Assembly: GCA_965231815.1 (NCBI GenBank)
Contig: OZ246890.1
Location: forward strand, 496,001-560,000
Length of the DNA stretch: 64,000 bases
Source of the DNA: JAPPFW01 sp965231815
Lineage (GTDB): Bacteria > Actinomycetota > Acidimicrobiia > Spongiisociales > Spongiisociaceae
Reading direction: 5' to 3'
Shown here: piece after piece, positions 1 to 7,535 of the stretch
How the letters are laid out: each line of letters opens with the position of its first letter
How positions within the stretch are numbered: position 1 is the first letter of the stretch
Program-made: the position numbers and the translations under genes
The notes under the pieces: model-generated
Seen by the model: only the letters and a program-made list of their open reading frames with translations
Databases searched by the model: none
Told to the model about the DNA's origin: nothing

Positions 1-1
1 C

Positions 2-529
2 CGGGCGCCGGTAGCGATCATGCTGCCGGTTCTGGCAGTAGCGGCCCTGCTACTCAGCCTGGCCGGCCCCGGAACGCCGGTTCTGGGCTACGTGTCGGTC
101 GGCCTGGCCCTGATCGGAATGCTCAACGGGGTGTTTTTCGTCGTCAGCTCCGCCACCTCGATTACTACTGCTCCTGAGGGCCAGAGCGCCACCGCGGCCG
201 CGTCGTTGCCGGCAGCTCGTCAGCTGAGCGGGGTGTTCGGAATCGCGCTATCCGGCGTCGTGGCCACCATCGTCACCCGAGCCCGCCTCCGGACGGTTCT
301 ACCCGGAACGGAGGAAACGAGCCTACAGGTATCCGAGATCAGCTTCGGCGTGGTGCCGGAGGGTATCGACCAAGGGGTGAGGGCCGCTTCCGTTGATGCT
401 GCCTACTTCGGGCACGCCGTGGTGATGGGCGTCATCGCGCTGGCTGCCCTAGCCGTGGCGGGGCTGGTTCTGAAGCTCCTTCGTTCCAAACCCTCGGCAA
501 CCCACCCACAACGCCGAAACAATACATGA
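2..529 (+). CDS. MFS transporter, C-terminal part (cut by window edge)
   Basis: The reading frame is open from the first bases of the window, so this is the 3' part of a longer gene. The roughly 175 visible residues contain hydrophobic segments that look like the last four or so transmembrane helices of a 12-14 helix exporter. A conserved-looking stretch (about residues 55-85 of the visible part) has the pattern of drug-efflux MFS proteins of the EmrB/QacA type, and the tail after the last helix is short, basic and cytoplasmic. The family exports small molecules by proton antiport. The substrate cannot be read from this fragment. Confidence is good for MFS and low for the subfamily. Confidence 0.6.
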   Translation, partial: RAPVAIMLPVLAVAALLLSLAGPGTPVLGYVSVGLALIGMLNGVFFVVSSATSITTAPEGQSATAAASLPAARQLSGVFGIALSGVVATIVTRARLRTVLPGTEETSLQVSEISFGVVPEGIDQGVRAASVDAAYFGHAVVMGVIALAALAVAGLVLKLLRSKPSATHPQRRNNT

Positions 530-611
530 ACACGAGAGACCGCGCGGATCAGGCGCGGCTTCCGGCGGCGAATCGCCCTGGCGCGGATGTAGAAGCCGCC
601 CCTTGGGCGAG

Positions 612-1301
612 CTACCGAGCGATGACTTTCAAGGCTTCACGCTTGCTGAGCGGGGAAAGCCGATCCTGGTTGGAAGCCACAAAGTCGGATACGGTCTTGG
701 GATCGGTCTTCGAGTACTCCCGGAGCGCCCATCCGATGGCCTTCCGGAGGAAGAACTCCTTCTCGTCGATAGAGGGTTCGATGACCGATAGAAGAAGACG
801 GACGTCGGTATCACCTTTGAAGCGGAGTTGAGCGAGAATCGCGGTTCGTCTCTTCCAGAAATTCGAATCCTCGGCCCAGGACAGCAGGATGGGCCGTACC
901 CGGTCCGGGTGTGAGGAAAGCATATGCCCCATATGCTTGGAGGCGAGCTGGTCGACGTAGTCCCACCATGCGCCGGTAACGATCATCTCCTCCACCATTT
1001 CCAATCGATCAGGATGGAGCCATTGCCGGTAGCGGGGAGCGTACGCCAGTTCGATAGCACCGTAGCGCTGTTCTCGATGGGTTGCCGACCGCCAGATGCT
1101 CAAGACAGCCGCTTCCCAGGTCCGGGCATCCGGCAACGGGTGATGTTTGATCGCCGCGCGGGTAAGGCGACGCACCTCCGGTACCCGTACCCCATGGAAG
1201 GGCATTTCGGACTTCATGTAGCGCTGCTGGCCCTTCGCCCGATCCGGATCGCCGGCGGCGGTAAGGCGTTCGATCAGGTCGGAACGAAGGGCGGCGGTCA
1301 T
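612..1301 (-). CDS. AlkD-like DNA alkylation repair protein
   Basis: The product is about 229 residues. Its N-terminus contains the family signature GQQRYMKSEMPFHGV, followed by helical repeats with a WWDYVD segment and a FWKRRTAI segment, as in AlkD/AlkC HEAT-repeat DNA glycosylases, which excise alkylated bases. The open frame extends upstream to 1334. I chose the internal ATG because the protein then begins as family members do, shortly before the helical repeat region; no strong ribosome binding site settles the choice. It lies tail-to-tail with the MFS gene and next to the ArsC-like gene. The family call is firm; the substrate is inferred. Confidence 0.8.
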   Translation of the reverse strand: MTAALRSDLIERLTAAGDPDRAKGQQRYMKSEMPFHGVRVPEVRRLTRAAIKHHPLPDARTWEAAVLSIWRSATHREQRYGAIELAYAPRYRQWLHPDRLEMVEEMIVTGAWWDYVDQLASKHMGHMLSSHPDRVRPILLSWAEDSNFWKRRTAILAQLRFKGDTDVRLLLSVIEPSIDEKEFFLRKAIGWALREYSKTDPKTVSDFVASNQDRLSPLSKREALKVIAR

Positions 1302-1377
1302 CCGACAGATGGGCGCGTCAACGAAGACCGGCATGCGGAAGCGGGCAGAACCGTTCCCCGTCGGGGAGTAGTTACGT

Positions 1378-1737
1378 TCAACTCCTGAGAAACTCCTCCA
1401 CCCGCCGCCTGGGTCGTCCGACGATGGCGCGGTCGCCCTTGACCACGATGGGTCGTTGAAGGAGCGCCTTCCTCTTCTCGAGTAGCTCCACTACCGCGGC
1501 GGCATCGCCTACGTAGTCCTCGGCTACCAGGCCTAGCTTTCTGAAGTTGGCGTCTTTGCGCACCAGGTCCTCTACAGGGTCATCAAGTATCGCCACCAGC
1601 CGTTCCAGAGCAACACGATCCGGTGGTGTCTTCATGTAAAGCACCACTTCAGCCTCCATCTCATAGCCTTTGACGACCGCCAGGGCATTGCGTGACGAAC
1701 TTCAGTAGGGGTTGTGGAAGATGGTGATGTCGGCCAT
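1378..1737 (-). CDS. arsC: ArsC-like arsenate reductase, predicted selenoprotein (TGA at catalytic Cys)
   Basis: Read from the ATG at 1737, which follows an AGGAGGG ribosome binding site, the frame runs 11 codons, meets TGA (1704-1702) and continues open for 107 more codons to a normal stop. The first residues, MADITIFHNPY, end exactly where the glutaredoxin-coupled ArsC family has its catalytic cysteine (Cys12 in E. coli), and the frame resumes with SSRNAL, the family motif. The residues matching E. coli Arg60, Arg94 and Arg107 are present (LVRK, LQRPIVV, VGRPR). Length (119 residues) is normal for the short ArsC/YffB group. The simplest reading is selenocysteine at position 12. Only an imperfect hairpin is visible after the TGA. 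A Spx/YffB-type role instead of arsenate reduction is possible. A start at 1659 would remove the active site. Confidence 0.8.
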
Positions 1738-1802
1738 CCGGGCACCCTCCTAACAATGGCCTAAGCCCTAAATCCACCGGTATCGGAACGCTTCCCGTTA
1801 CT

Positions 1803-2663
1803 GTGCAGATTCTTATGACCTCCAGAAGCCTAGCGGTGATCGTCGTTGGGGCGGTTTTCGCCCTTGCCGGGTTGGTCGGACCGTCGGCGGCAAGTTCGTC
1901 CCTAGCGGCGTTGGTGGAAGATCACCAACTCTCGCCGGGGGAAGTGCTGGAGCTAGGCCAATCCTTAACCTCGTCGGATGGACGGGTGAGGTTGTCGCTC
2001 CGCCACGGCGGCGACCTTGTCCTTTACCAAGACGACAAGGTGATGTGGTCCACCGGCACGGTTGGGACAGGCGCGCACCGGCTCATAATGCGACATGACG
2101 GTGTTCTTGCCTTATACCGTCACGCGGCGTACGGATCGGCGCCCGTCTGGCAATCACCCGGCCGAGCCGTTCCGGGCGCGACCCTGTCGGTCCAGGATGA
2201 AGGTGGGATGGTCATGCGGAGCGAAGGCAGTCCGATCCTATGGTCAGCGGCGATTCCGGCTCCGGACGTGGGTCTCGACGGCGTGCAACATGTGATCTAT
2301 GGGCGTGACGACCAGATGGTGTGGTTGGTCGAGTCCGACGGAAGCCTTCTTGATTCATATCCGGTGAGCGGCCGGGCCACCTGGCCGGTACCGGGCCGGT
2401 ACCGAGTACTGTCCAAATCGTTGCGGTCGACGTCAGTGTCCGGACACGTTTCCATGGAGCACATGGTGCGTTTCGTGCAACCGCCCGGACTCGCTGCTAC
2501 CGGCTTCCATTCCATTCCGGTCACCTGGGCCGGGACGCCTATCCAGACAGAGGCGGAACTCGGACAGTTCCGGTCGGCGGGATGCGTTCGCCAGGCTAAC
2601 GACAAGGCTGAGCAACTTTACAATTGGGCGCCGCTCGGGACACCCGTAATAGTGCTCGCCTAA
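1803..2663 (+). CDS. Secreted B-lectin / L,D-transpeptidase fusion, copy 1
   Basis: A signal peptide (about residues 5-30, ending near PSAAS) precedes three bulb-lectin-like repeats with the pattern GDLVLY...W (about residues 45-150). These are followed by a YkuD-type L,D-transpeptidase domain (about 160-286) with a conserved GFHSIPV segment and the catalytic RSAGCVRQ motif. L,D-transpeptidases cross-link or modify peptidoglycan outside the membrane. The lectin repeats probably bind sugar, which would place the enzyme on cell-wall glycan or an external glycoconjugate. The start is GTG at 1803, with an in-frame ATG at 1815 as an alternative. The next gene is a close paralogue. The domain order is unusual; the biological role is inferred. 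Confidence 0.75.
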   Translation: MQILMTSRSLAVIVVGAVFALAGLVGPSAASSSLAALVEDHQLSPGEVLELGQSLTSSDGRVRLSLRHGGDLVLYQDDKVMWSTGTVGTGAHRLIMRHDGVLALYRHAAYGSAPVWQSPGRAVPGATLSVQDEGGMVMRSEGSPILWSAAIPAPDVGLDGVQHVIYGRDDQMVWLVESDGSLLDSYPVSGRATWPVPGRYRVLSKSLRSTSVSGHVSMEHMVRFVQPPGLAATGFHSIPVTWAGTPIQTEAELGQFRSAGCVRQANDKAEQLYNWAPLGTPVIVLA

Positions 2664-2804
2664 CCCTCCAACTTCGCTTGATCGTCCGCCCGGGAAGGCG
2701 GCCTACGACCGGGTTTGTTTCACCGCCGGGAACCTCACCGGTCGCGAAAAAATGCTTACGTTTAGGTTGTGACTAGGTAACGGGACTCCCGTAGTCTCGA
2801 AATC

Positions 2805-3659
2805 GTGCCCATTTTCCCACGAACGGCTCTCGCGTGCCTCCTGACGATCGCCTTCCTGCTGGTTAGTACGGAAGGCTGGGCGGTCACGCCCTCCGGCAAT
2901 CCGGCTACCCCCAGAAAGATGGCGCTCGAACCGGGTGAGGCTCTCAGACGCGGTGATTCCCTTGTTTCCCCCAACGGCAGGACCGAGCTTGCTTTCGAAC
3001 ACGACGGCGACCTGGTTCTCTACCGGGACAGTACCCCAAAGTGGTCATCGGGTACAGCAGGGAGCGTCGGCGACCATCTGGTAATGCAGCAGGACGGGGA
3101 TCTGGTGATGTTCTCGTTGGGCGGCATCTACCCACTACCGGTTTGGAGTTCCTCCAGCGATGGGTTCCCGGGGGCGCGCCTCTCGGTTAGGAATGAAGGC
3201 GGGGCGGTGATCCGCCGGACCGGTGAACCCATCTTGTGGTCGGCCGGACTCCCAGCGCCGGACGTGGGGCTCGACGGGGTGAAGCACATCGTTTACGGGC
3301 GTGGTGACCAGATGGTCTGGTTGGTGGAGGCTGACGGTACCCTCTTTGATTCCTACCCGATCAGCGGGCGAGCCACCGACCCTCCACCGGATCGTTATCG
3401 GGTGTTCTCCAAATCTCGACATACGCAGTCACGAACCGGTTCGGTGTTGATGGAATACATGGTCCGCTTCGTCAAGCGCGCCCCCGGCCGGTCGATAGGG
3501 TTCCACTCCATTCCCGTAACCCGTGGCGGCCGTCCCGTCCAGACAGAGGAAGAACTCGGCCAGTACCGGTCGGCGGGATGCGTGCGCCAGAGCTATGACA
3601 AGGCCGAACAACTCTACGACTGGACACCGGTAGGCACCCCGGTCGTGGTTCTCGGCTGA
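2805..3659 (+). CDS. Secreted B-lectin / L,D-transpeptidase fusion, copy 2
   Basis: This tandem paralogue of the preceding gene shares the same layout: signal peptide (residues 1-26, ending near GWAV), three lectin-like repeats with GDLVLY and GDLVMF cores, then a YkuD domain with GFHSIPV and RSAGCVRQ. By eye well over half of the residues are identical, and the C-terminal enzyme domain is the best conserved part. The 141-bp gap between the two genes leaves room for a separate promoter. The start is GTG at 2805. Both copies keep the catalytic cysteine, so neither looks dead. Different lectin sequences may give the two enzymes different glycan targets; this is inference. Confidence 0.75.
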   Translation: MPIFPRTALACLLTIAFLLVSTEGWAVTPSGNPATPRKMALEPGEALRRGDSLVSPNGRTELAFEHDGDLVLYRDSTPKWSSGTAGSVGDHLVMQQDGDLVMFSLGGIYPLPVWSSSSDGFPGARLSVRNEGGAVIRRTGEPILWSAGLPAPDVGLDGVKHIVYGRGDQMVWLVEADGTLFDSYPISGRATDPPPDRYRVFSKSRHTQSRTGSVLMEYMVRFVKRAPGRSIGFHSIPVTRGGRPVQTEEELGQYRSAGCVRQSYDKAEQLYDWTPVGTPVVVLG

Positions 3660-3740
3660 CCGGCGGCTCCGCGCGCCCATTGCGGTCGGCATCCCACCAC
3701 CGGTCTATTGTTCAGTTCGAAACGCGGAGCAGGAGGTGTG

Positions 3741-4265
3741 ATGGCCTACAAGGAGACCTGGTACGGGCGCTACTACGAGGACTTCGAGGTCGGCGACGTG
3801 TACCGAGGCCCGCTGGGCAGGACCATTACCGAAGCGGACAACGTGTGGATGACGTTGCTGACCATGAATACCAACCAGTCACACTTCAACGATCACTACG
3901 CGGAGACCACGCCGTTCGGCAAGCCGATCGTCAACTCGGGTGTCACGTTGGCCATCGTTCTGGGCATGAGCGTCATCGACACCTCCCAGAAGGCCTTCGC
4001 CAACCTCGGGTGGGACCGAATCAAACTAACCCACCCTGTAATGGTGGGGGACACCCTCTACGTCGAGTCGCAAGTTCTAACCAAACGAGAATCCAAGTCT
4101 CGACCATACGGGGGGATCGTCAAGGTTCGTACCCGCGGCCTTAACCAGGACGGCAAGACCGTTCTGGTCTACGAGCGGTCGATCTTCATTTACAAGCGAG
4201 AAGCCACGCATGACAAGGGCTTCTGGCCCGAGCCGGAGATCCCCATCGAAGAGCTCGGTGACTAA
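3741..4265 (+). CDS. MaoC-family dehydratase (hot-dog fold)
   Basis: The protein is 174 residues long from the ATG at 3741, which sits 5 bases after AGGAGG; the open frame begins earlier at 3708 but lacks such a site. It opens with YYEDFEVGDVY and continues with TITEADN, then a catalytic-looking Asp-x4-His stretch (NDHYAETTPFGKPIVNSG), all typical of MaoC-like enoyl-CoA or mesaconyl-CoA hydratases. The acyl-CoA dehydrogenase gene next to it on the opposite strand fits a shared acyl-CoA pathway such as side-chain or branched acid breakdown. The exact substrate cannot be told. Confidence 0.8.
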   Translation: MAYKETWYGRYYEDFEVGDVYRGPLGRTITEADNVWMTLLTMNTNQSHFNDHYAETTPFGKPIVNSGVTLAIVLGMSVIDTSQKAFANLGWDRIKLTHPVMVGDTLYVESQVLTKRESKSRPYGGIVKVRTRGLNQDGKTVLVYERSIFIYKREATHDKGFWPEPEIPIEELGD

Positions 4266-4337
4266 CCCACTGTCGAGCTTGGCCAGGATTGTTTCAACGC
4301 AGCCAAGAGGTCGCGACACTCGATCAGGTCCGGATCG

Positions 4338-5501
4338 CTAATCGATAACAGCCCGCTCCGAGATGAGCCCCTTGGCGATCACCATTTTCATGATGTCGTT
4401 GGTTCCCTCGCCGATCACCATCAGTGGAGCGTCCCGGTATAGCCGCTCGATGTCGAGTTCTTGCGAGTAACCCATTCCCCCGTGGATCCGCATCGAATCG
4501 ATGGAGTTTTCGAGCCCCGCCTCCGATGCGAAGTACTTGGCCATCCCGGCCTCGATATCGACGCGCTTGCCTTTGTCGGCTTCCGCGGCCGCCCACCAGG
4601 TGAGCAGGCGAGACGCCTGCACTTTGGTGGCCATCTCGGCCAGCTTGAGCTGGATGGCCTGGAAGTCCGATATCGGACGCCCGAAGGCGATCCTTTCCCG
4701 GCTGTAGGAGAGGGCTCGCGCGTACGCCTCCTGGGCTATACCCACTCCACGAGCGGCGATATTGATGCGGCCGATCTCCAGGCCACTCAGGACCTGCTGC
4801 AGGCCCCGGCCTTCCACGCCGCCTAGCAGGTTGGCTGAGGGTACCCGAACCTCGTCGAGCGCTACCTCACAGCTTTCGGTCCCCTTGTATCCCAACTTCG
4901 GAAGGTCACGGGAAACCGAGAATCCGGGCGTTCCGGCATCAACCAGCAGCACGCTCATGCCCTTGTGTGCCGGCGTGGCTTCGGGGTCGGTCTTTACGAG
5001 TACGGGAAGCGGGTCGGCATGCCGGGCGTTGGTGATCCACATCTTGGTGCCACGTATTACGTAATCGTCGCCGTCCCGGGCCGCCCTGGTCTTGATTCCC
5101 TGGAGATCGGTACCGGCATCGGGCTCCGTCAAGGCCAAGCCGGTACGGCGGGCGCCGGTGGCAAGGTCGGGCAGGTACTTCCGGCGCTGCTCATCGGTCC
5201 CGTGTCGAGCGATCATGAAGCAGGAGAGGGTGTGGCTACCGAGGATTCCGGCTATTCCCATCCACCCGCGGCTGATCTCCTCGAAGACGATCGCCAGAGT
5301 TATGAGGTCCGCTCCCAACCCGCCGTACTCCTCCGGCACCGTCAGCCCGAACAACCCCATCTGCTTCATGGCCTCGACGATCTCGGTCGGGTAGCGCCCG
5401 CTGTGCTCCCACTCGATGGCTACGGGTCGGATCTCGCGGTCCACGAACTCGCGGACGGTCGAACGGAACAAGGCGTGTTCGTCACTCAAGGTGAAGTCCA
5501 T
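4338..5501 (-). CDS. Acyl-CoA dehydrogenase
   Basis: The 387-residue protein has the standard length and all three acyl-CoA dehydrogenase domains: an N-terminal helical domain (MDFTLSDEHALFRSTVREFVDR), the FAD/substrate beta domain with LTEPDAGTD and WITNA (about residues 125-160), and the C-terminal helical domain with IHGGMGYS and the catalytic-base region (about 345-375). It oxidises acyl-CoA to enoyl-CoA and passes electrons to ETF. The ATG at 5501 follows GAGGAGG. It is convergent with the MaoC-type dehydratase, which could act on its product. The chain-length class is not determinable. Confidence 0.92.
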   Translation of the reverse strand: MDFTLSDEHALFRSTVREFVDREIRPVAIEWEHSGRYPTEIVEAMKQMGLFGLTVPEEYGGLGADLITLAIVFEEISRGWMGIAGILGSHTLSCFMIARHGTDEQRRKYLPDLATGARRTGLALTEPDAGTDLQGIKTRAARDGDDYVIRGTKMWITNARHADPLPVLVKTDPEATPAHKGMSVLLVDAGTPGFSVSRDLPKLGYKGTESCEVALDEVRVPSANLLGGVEGRGLQQVLSGLEIGRINIAARGVGIAQEAYARALSYSRERIAFGRPISDFQAIQLKLAEMATKVQASRLLTWWAAAEADKGKRVDIEAGMAKYFASEAGLENSIDSMRIHGGMGYSQELDIERLYRDAPLMVIGEGTNDIMKMVIAKGLISERAVID

Positions 5502-5726
5502 CAGGCCTCCTCTGGAATCGTTCTCAGCCAGGAGGGTAATGCCATCCCGCGCCGCGGTGGCCGGTTCGGCGTAATCATCCGGGAACCCCCTCTCCCGGTC
5601 TGGACCAGCGTAGTGTTCAAGGCCGGCAGGCCGAGGGTCCTAATCGAATAAGCCGACCGTTCCGGCCCCGGAAGCTCCCCCGGTCTGGGTAGGCTGATGA
5701 CTGAACGGCTACGAAGGGGGCCATCA

Positions 5727-6308
5727 GTGCCAACGCGAATCACGCCTATAGCTCAGGGGGAAAGCCCGGATCCCGACGTTAACCAGTTGCTTGCCGACGG
5801 GAGGGATGGCTGGTGGGAGGACGCCGCGATGTTCGGTGTTATCGGACGCAACCCCCAGATGCTCAAAGCCATCATCCCGGTGTTCGGATCGTTCTTCGCC
5901 CAGGGACAGGTCGATCCGCACATCCATGAGATGATGAGACTGAAAACGGGGCAGATCAACGACTGCGCCTACTGACAGACGGTCCGTACCACCGCCGTGA
6001 GCGGTGCTGTAGGTCCGAAGGAAGAGGCCCTGTTCGAGCATCAGCCCCAGCCCGGCGAGATGCTGACCGAGCGGGAGGCCTTGGCTGTCTCGCTTGCGGA
6101 GCGAATAGCGCTCGATCCGCACACCGTCACCGATGAGTTCTTCGAGTCCCTCAAGGGACACTTCACCGACGAAGAGATCGTCGAGATGGTATTCGCCTGC
6201 TCGATTTTCAACTGGGGTAACAAGTTCAACATCACTATGAACCTGGATTCGAGTCCCGAATCCGCCTACGCCACCGGCATGGAGTACCGGCAAGAAGACC
6301 TAGCCTGA
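5727..6308 (+). CDS. AhpD-like (carboxymuconolactone decarboxylase family) protein, predicted selenoprotein
   Basis: A frame of 193 residues contains one TGA at 5973-5975. Up to it the protein reads as an AhpD-like fold ending MRLKTGQINDCAY. After it the same frame continues QTVRT and runs to a normal stop, ending with the family's second helical half (FACSIFNWGNKFN). AhpD proteins need a CxxC redox pair in precisely this place, so the TGA replaces the second cysteine and gives CAYU. A perfect 6-bp hairpin lies 14 bases after the TGA. I chose GTG at 5727, which follows an AAGGGGG element; ATG at 5697 is the alternative. A thioredoxin gene starts 8 bp downstream and is a likely electron donor. 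A simple nonsense mutation is less likely because the downstream half is intact. Confidence 0.82.
5990..6006 (+). promoter_or_regulatory. SECIS-like hairpin after the TGA codon of the AhpD-like gene
   Basis: CACCGC (5990-5995) pairs perfectly with GCGGTG (6001-6006) around the five-base loop CGTGA. The loop begins 20 bases after the TGA and has G as its second base. Bacterial SECIS elements are expected at this distance and usually carry G in the first two loop positions. The fit is good but was judged by eye, without folding energies. Confidence 0.5.
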
Positions 6309-6316
6309 GTCCGGCG

Positions 6317-6655
6317 ATGGGGGGACGTAGCACCGACATTCCGGAGGTTTCCGATTCTGCCGAGCTTCGCGGCGTCATCACCACGGAGAAGCGAGGGGTG
6401 GTGATTGATTTCTGGAGCACCTGGTGCCGACCCTGCCGGGTGCTCCGCCCCCACTTGGAGCAGTTGGCGCGGGAGTACGCCGCCGAATGGCGATTCGTCG
6501 CCGTACATGTGGACAAACACCCGGACATGGCCGAGGAATGGTCTGTGATGGGAACCCCCACCCTTCTCTACCTGCGCGGTGGGAGGGAACAGCGCCGGAC
6601 TGTCGGCGCGGTAACCCCGTCGATGGTGGAGGAGGCCCTCAAGTCAGGTATCTAA
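6317..6655 (+). CDS. Thioredoxin
   Basis: The 112-residue protein has a thioredoxin fold with active site STWCRPCR (about residues 34-41) and the cis-proline loop GTPTLLY (about 78-84). The usual tryptophan before the first cysteine is part of STWC, so the site is close to canonical. It starts 8 bp after the stop of the AhpD-like selenoprotein gene, so the two are almost certainly co-transcribed. The likely job is to reduce the Cys-Sec pair of that partner during peroxide or thiol detoxification; this is inferred from position. Confidence 0.88.
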   Translation: MGGRSTDIPEVSDSAELRGVITTEKRGVVIDFWSTWCRPCRVLRPHLEQLAREYAAEWRFVAVHVDKHPDMAEEWSVMGTPTLLYLRGGREQRRTVGAVTPSMVEEALKSGI

Positions 6656-6751
6656 CCCCGATCCATCGTGGAGGAGGGTTTTCGATCGGATAGCAGAGGC
6701 TGTCCATCCAGGCGCTGATCCGCCGGGTAGTCACGATAAGGAGGACCAACG

Positions 6752-7114
6752 ATGTTGTTGCGAGTATTGGTGACCGTATTGGTGATCCTCTACCTGCCAT
6801 TTGCCGGGTTGACCGCCATGGTAGGAGCGTTTGCCGATGGCGGTAGTTTCCTTGAGCGGGTTATCGTGAGCCTCATCCATCCGGCCGGGTCCCTCCTGCT
6901 CCTCGTGGCGGTCATGACCGTCAAGACAGCTTCTCGTGGCTTCCTCGGGTTCACGTTGGTGGTACTGGCGATCGGGGTAGCGGGGGACATCTTGTTAGCC
7001 GCGCTGATAGGAATGGGTGCTGTCAAGGGAGATTGGCCTCTTCCGCTGGTGTTCGCGGTGGTTCCCGTGATCGGGATCGCCTACCTGATGCCGACTTATC
7101 GCAAGCGTGCCTAA
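6752..7114 (+). CDS. Small integral membrane protein, unknown function
   Basis: The 120-residue product is hydrophobic almost throughout, with about four predicted membrane helices (roughly residues 4-24, 35-55, 66-88 and 95-113) and a short basic C-terminus. The ATG follows an AAGGAGG element 8 bases upstream, so translation is well supported. I do not recognise the family. It sits 96 bp after the thioredoxin gene in the same orientation and may belong to that transcript. No catalytic or binding motif is visible. Confidence 0.6.
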   Translation: MLLRVLVTVLVILYLPFAGLTAMVGAFADGGSFLERVIVSLIHPAGSLLLLVAVMTVKTASRGFLGFTLVVLAIGVAGDILLAALIGMGAVKGDWPLPLVFAVVPVIGIAYLMPTYRKRA

Positions 7115-7234
7115 CGAGAGGACTGCAAGCCGCGAAGGTGGAGAGTTGGACTCTCGAAGAGGCAAAGCGCCCGCCCGTCGGGGGGTCTTCGCGACCACCC
7201 CCGACCAAGGGATAATCGTAGGGGTCCCACGAGC

Positions 7235-7269
7235 CTGTCACCTCCTCAGCCGGAATCTGTCACCTCCTC
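7235..7269. repeat. Two 13-bp direct repeats, period 22 bp
   Basis: CTGTCACCTCCTC occurs at 7235-7247 and again at 7257-7269. Read on the minus strand each copy is GAGGAGGTGACAG, which looks like a strong ribosome binding site, but no gene follows on that strand. It lies at the edge of the mobile-element-rich region and may be an element end. Confidence 0.45.
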
Positions 7270-7297
7270 TTGCTGACTAAGTGGTATGGTTCGGGTT

Positions 7298-7420
7298 ATG
7301 GATGTTGGGGATTACGCGTCGATGACCGAGTCGGCGATGACCGCTATGGAAACCCGGCTAGACCAGCGTATGGACCAGGGGTTCCGTCAGATCGTCGCCC
7401 ACCTCGACCGTCGCCTATAG
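7298..7420 (+). CDS. Possible 40-residue protein
   Basis: The ATG at 7298 opens a 40-codon frame with a regular spacing of methionine and charged residues (MTESAMTAMETRLDQRMDQG), which suggests an amphipathic helix or coiled coil. It ends in HLDRRL. There is no clear ribosome binding site. It may be a genuine small protein or the surviving start of a longer gene cut by the rearrangements that follow it. Confidence 0.3.
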   Translation: MDVGDYASMTESAMTAMETRLDQRMDQGFRQIVAHLDRRL

Positions 7421-7482
7421 CCGCCGGGAACCCCGCGTCGGTGGACCGATTGAGGTCGCAGCAACCCCATCCTTTGGGCCCT

Positions 7483-7502
7483 TGAAAACGGCCCAAGATC
7501 CC
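7483..7502. repeat. 20-bp repeat, copy 1
   Basis: TGAAAACGGCCCAAGATCCC occurs here and again at 14438-14457 in the same orientation. In this copy the neighbouring bases form an inverted repeat, TTGGGCC (7474-7480) with GGCCCAA (7490-7496). The two copies bracket the accessory block, so the sequence may be a mobile-element terminus. Confidence 0.5.
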
Positions 7503-7507
7503 GCTAG

Positions 7508-7535
7508 CTGAACCGCCCCGGGTTTTCCGGAGACG
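7508..7535 (+). repeat. IS3-type left terminal inverted repeat, isolated
   Basis: CCGCCCCGGGTTTTCCGGAGAC and flanks resemble the left end of the IS3 remnant at 26608 (CCGCCCCGGGTCTTGCGGAGAC) and, in reverse complement, the right end near 10135-10155. No IS3 orfA follows directly, so this is an orphan end left after rearrangement. It also overlaps the last codons of the broken restriction gene. Confidence 0.45.

Noticed and set aside
5724..6293. Antisense 189-codon frame across the AhpD-like gene
   Set aside because: It has no motif, and the sense strand gives a family-typical protein once the TGA is read through.
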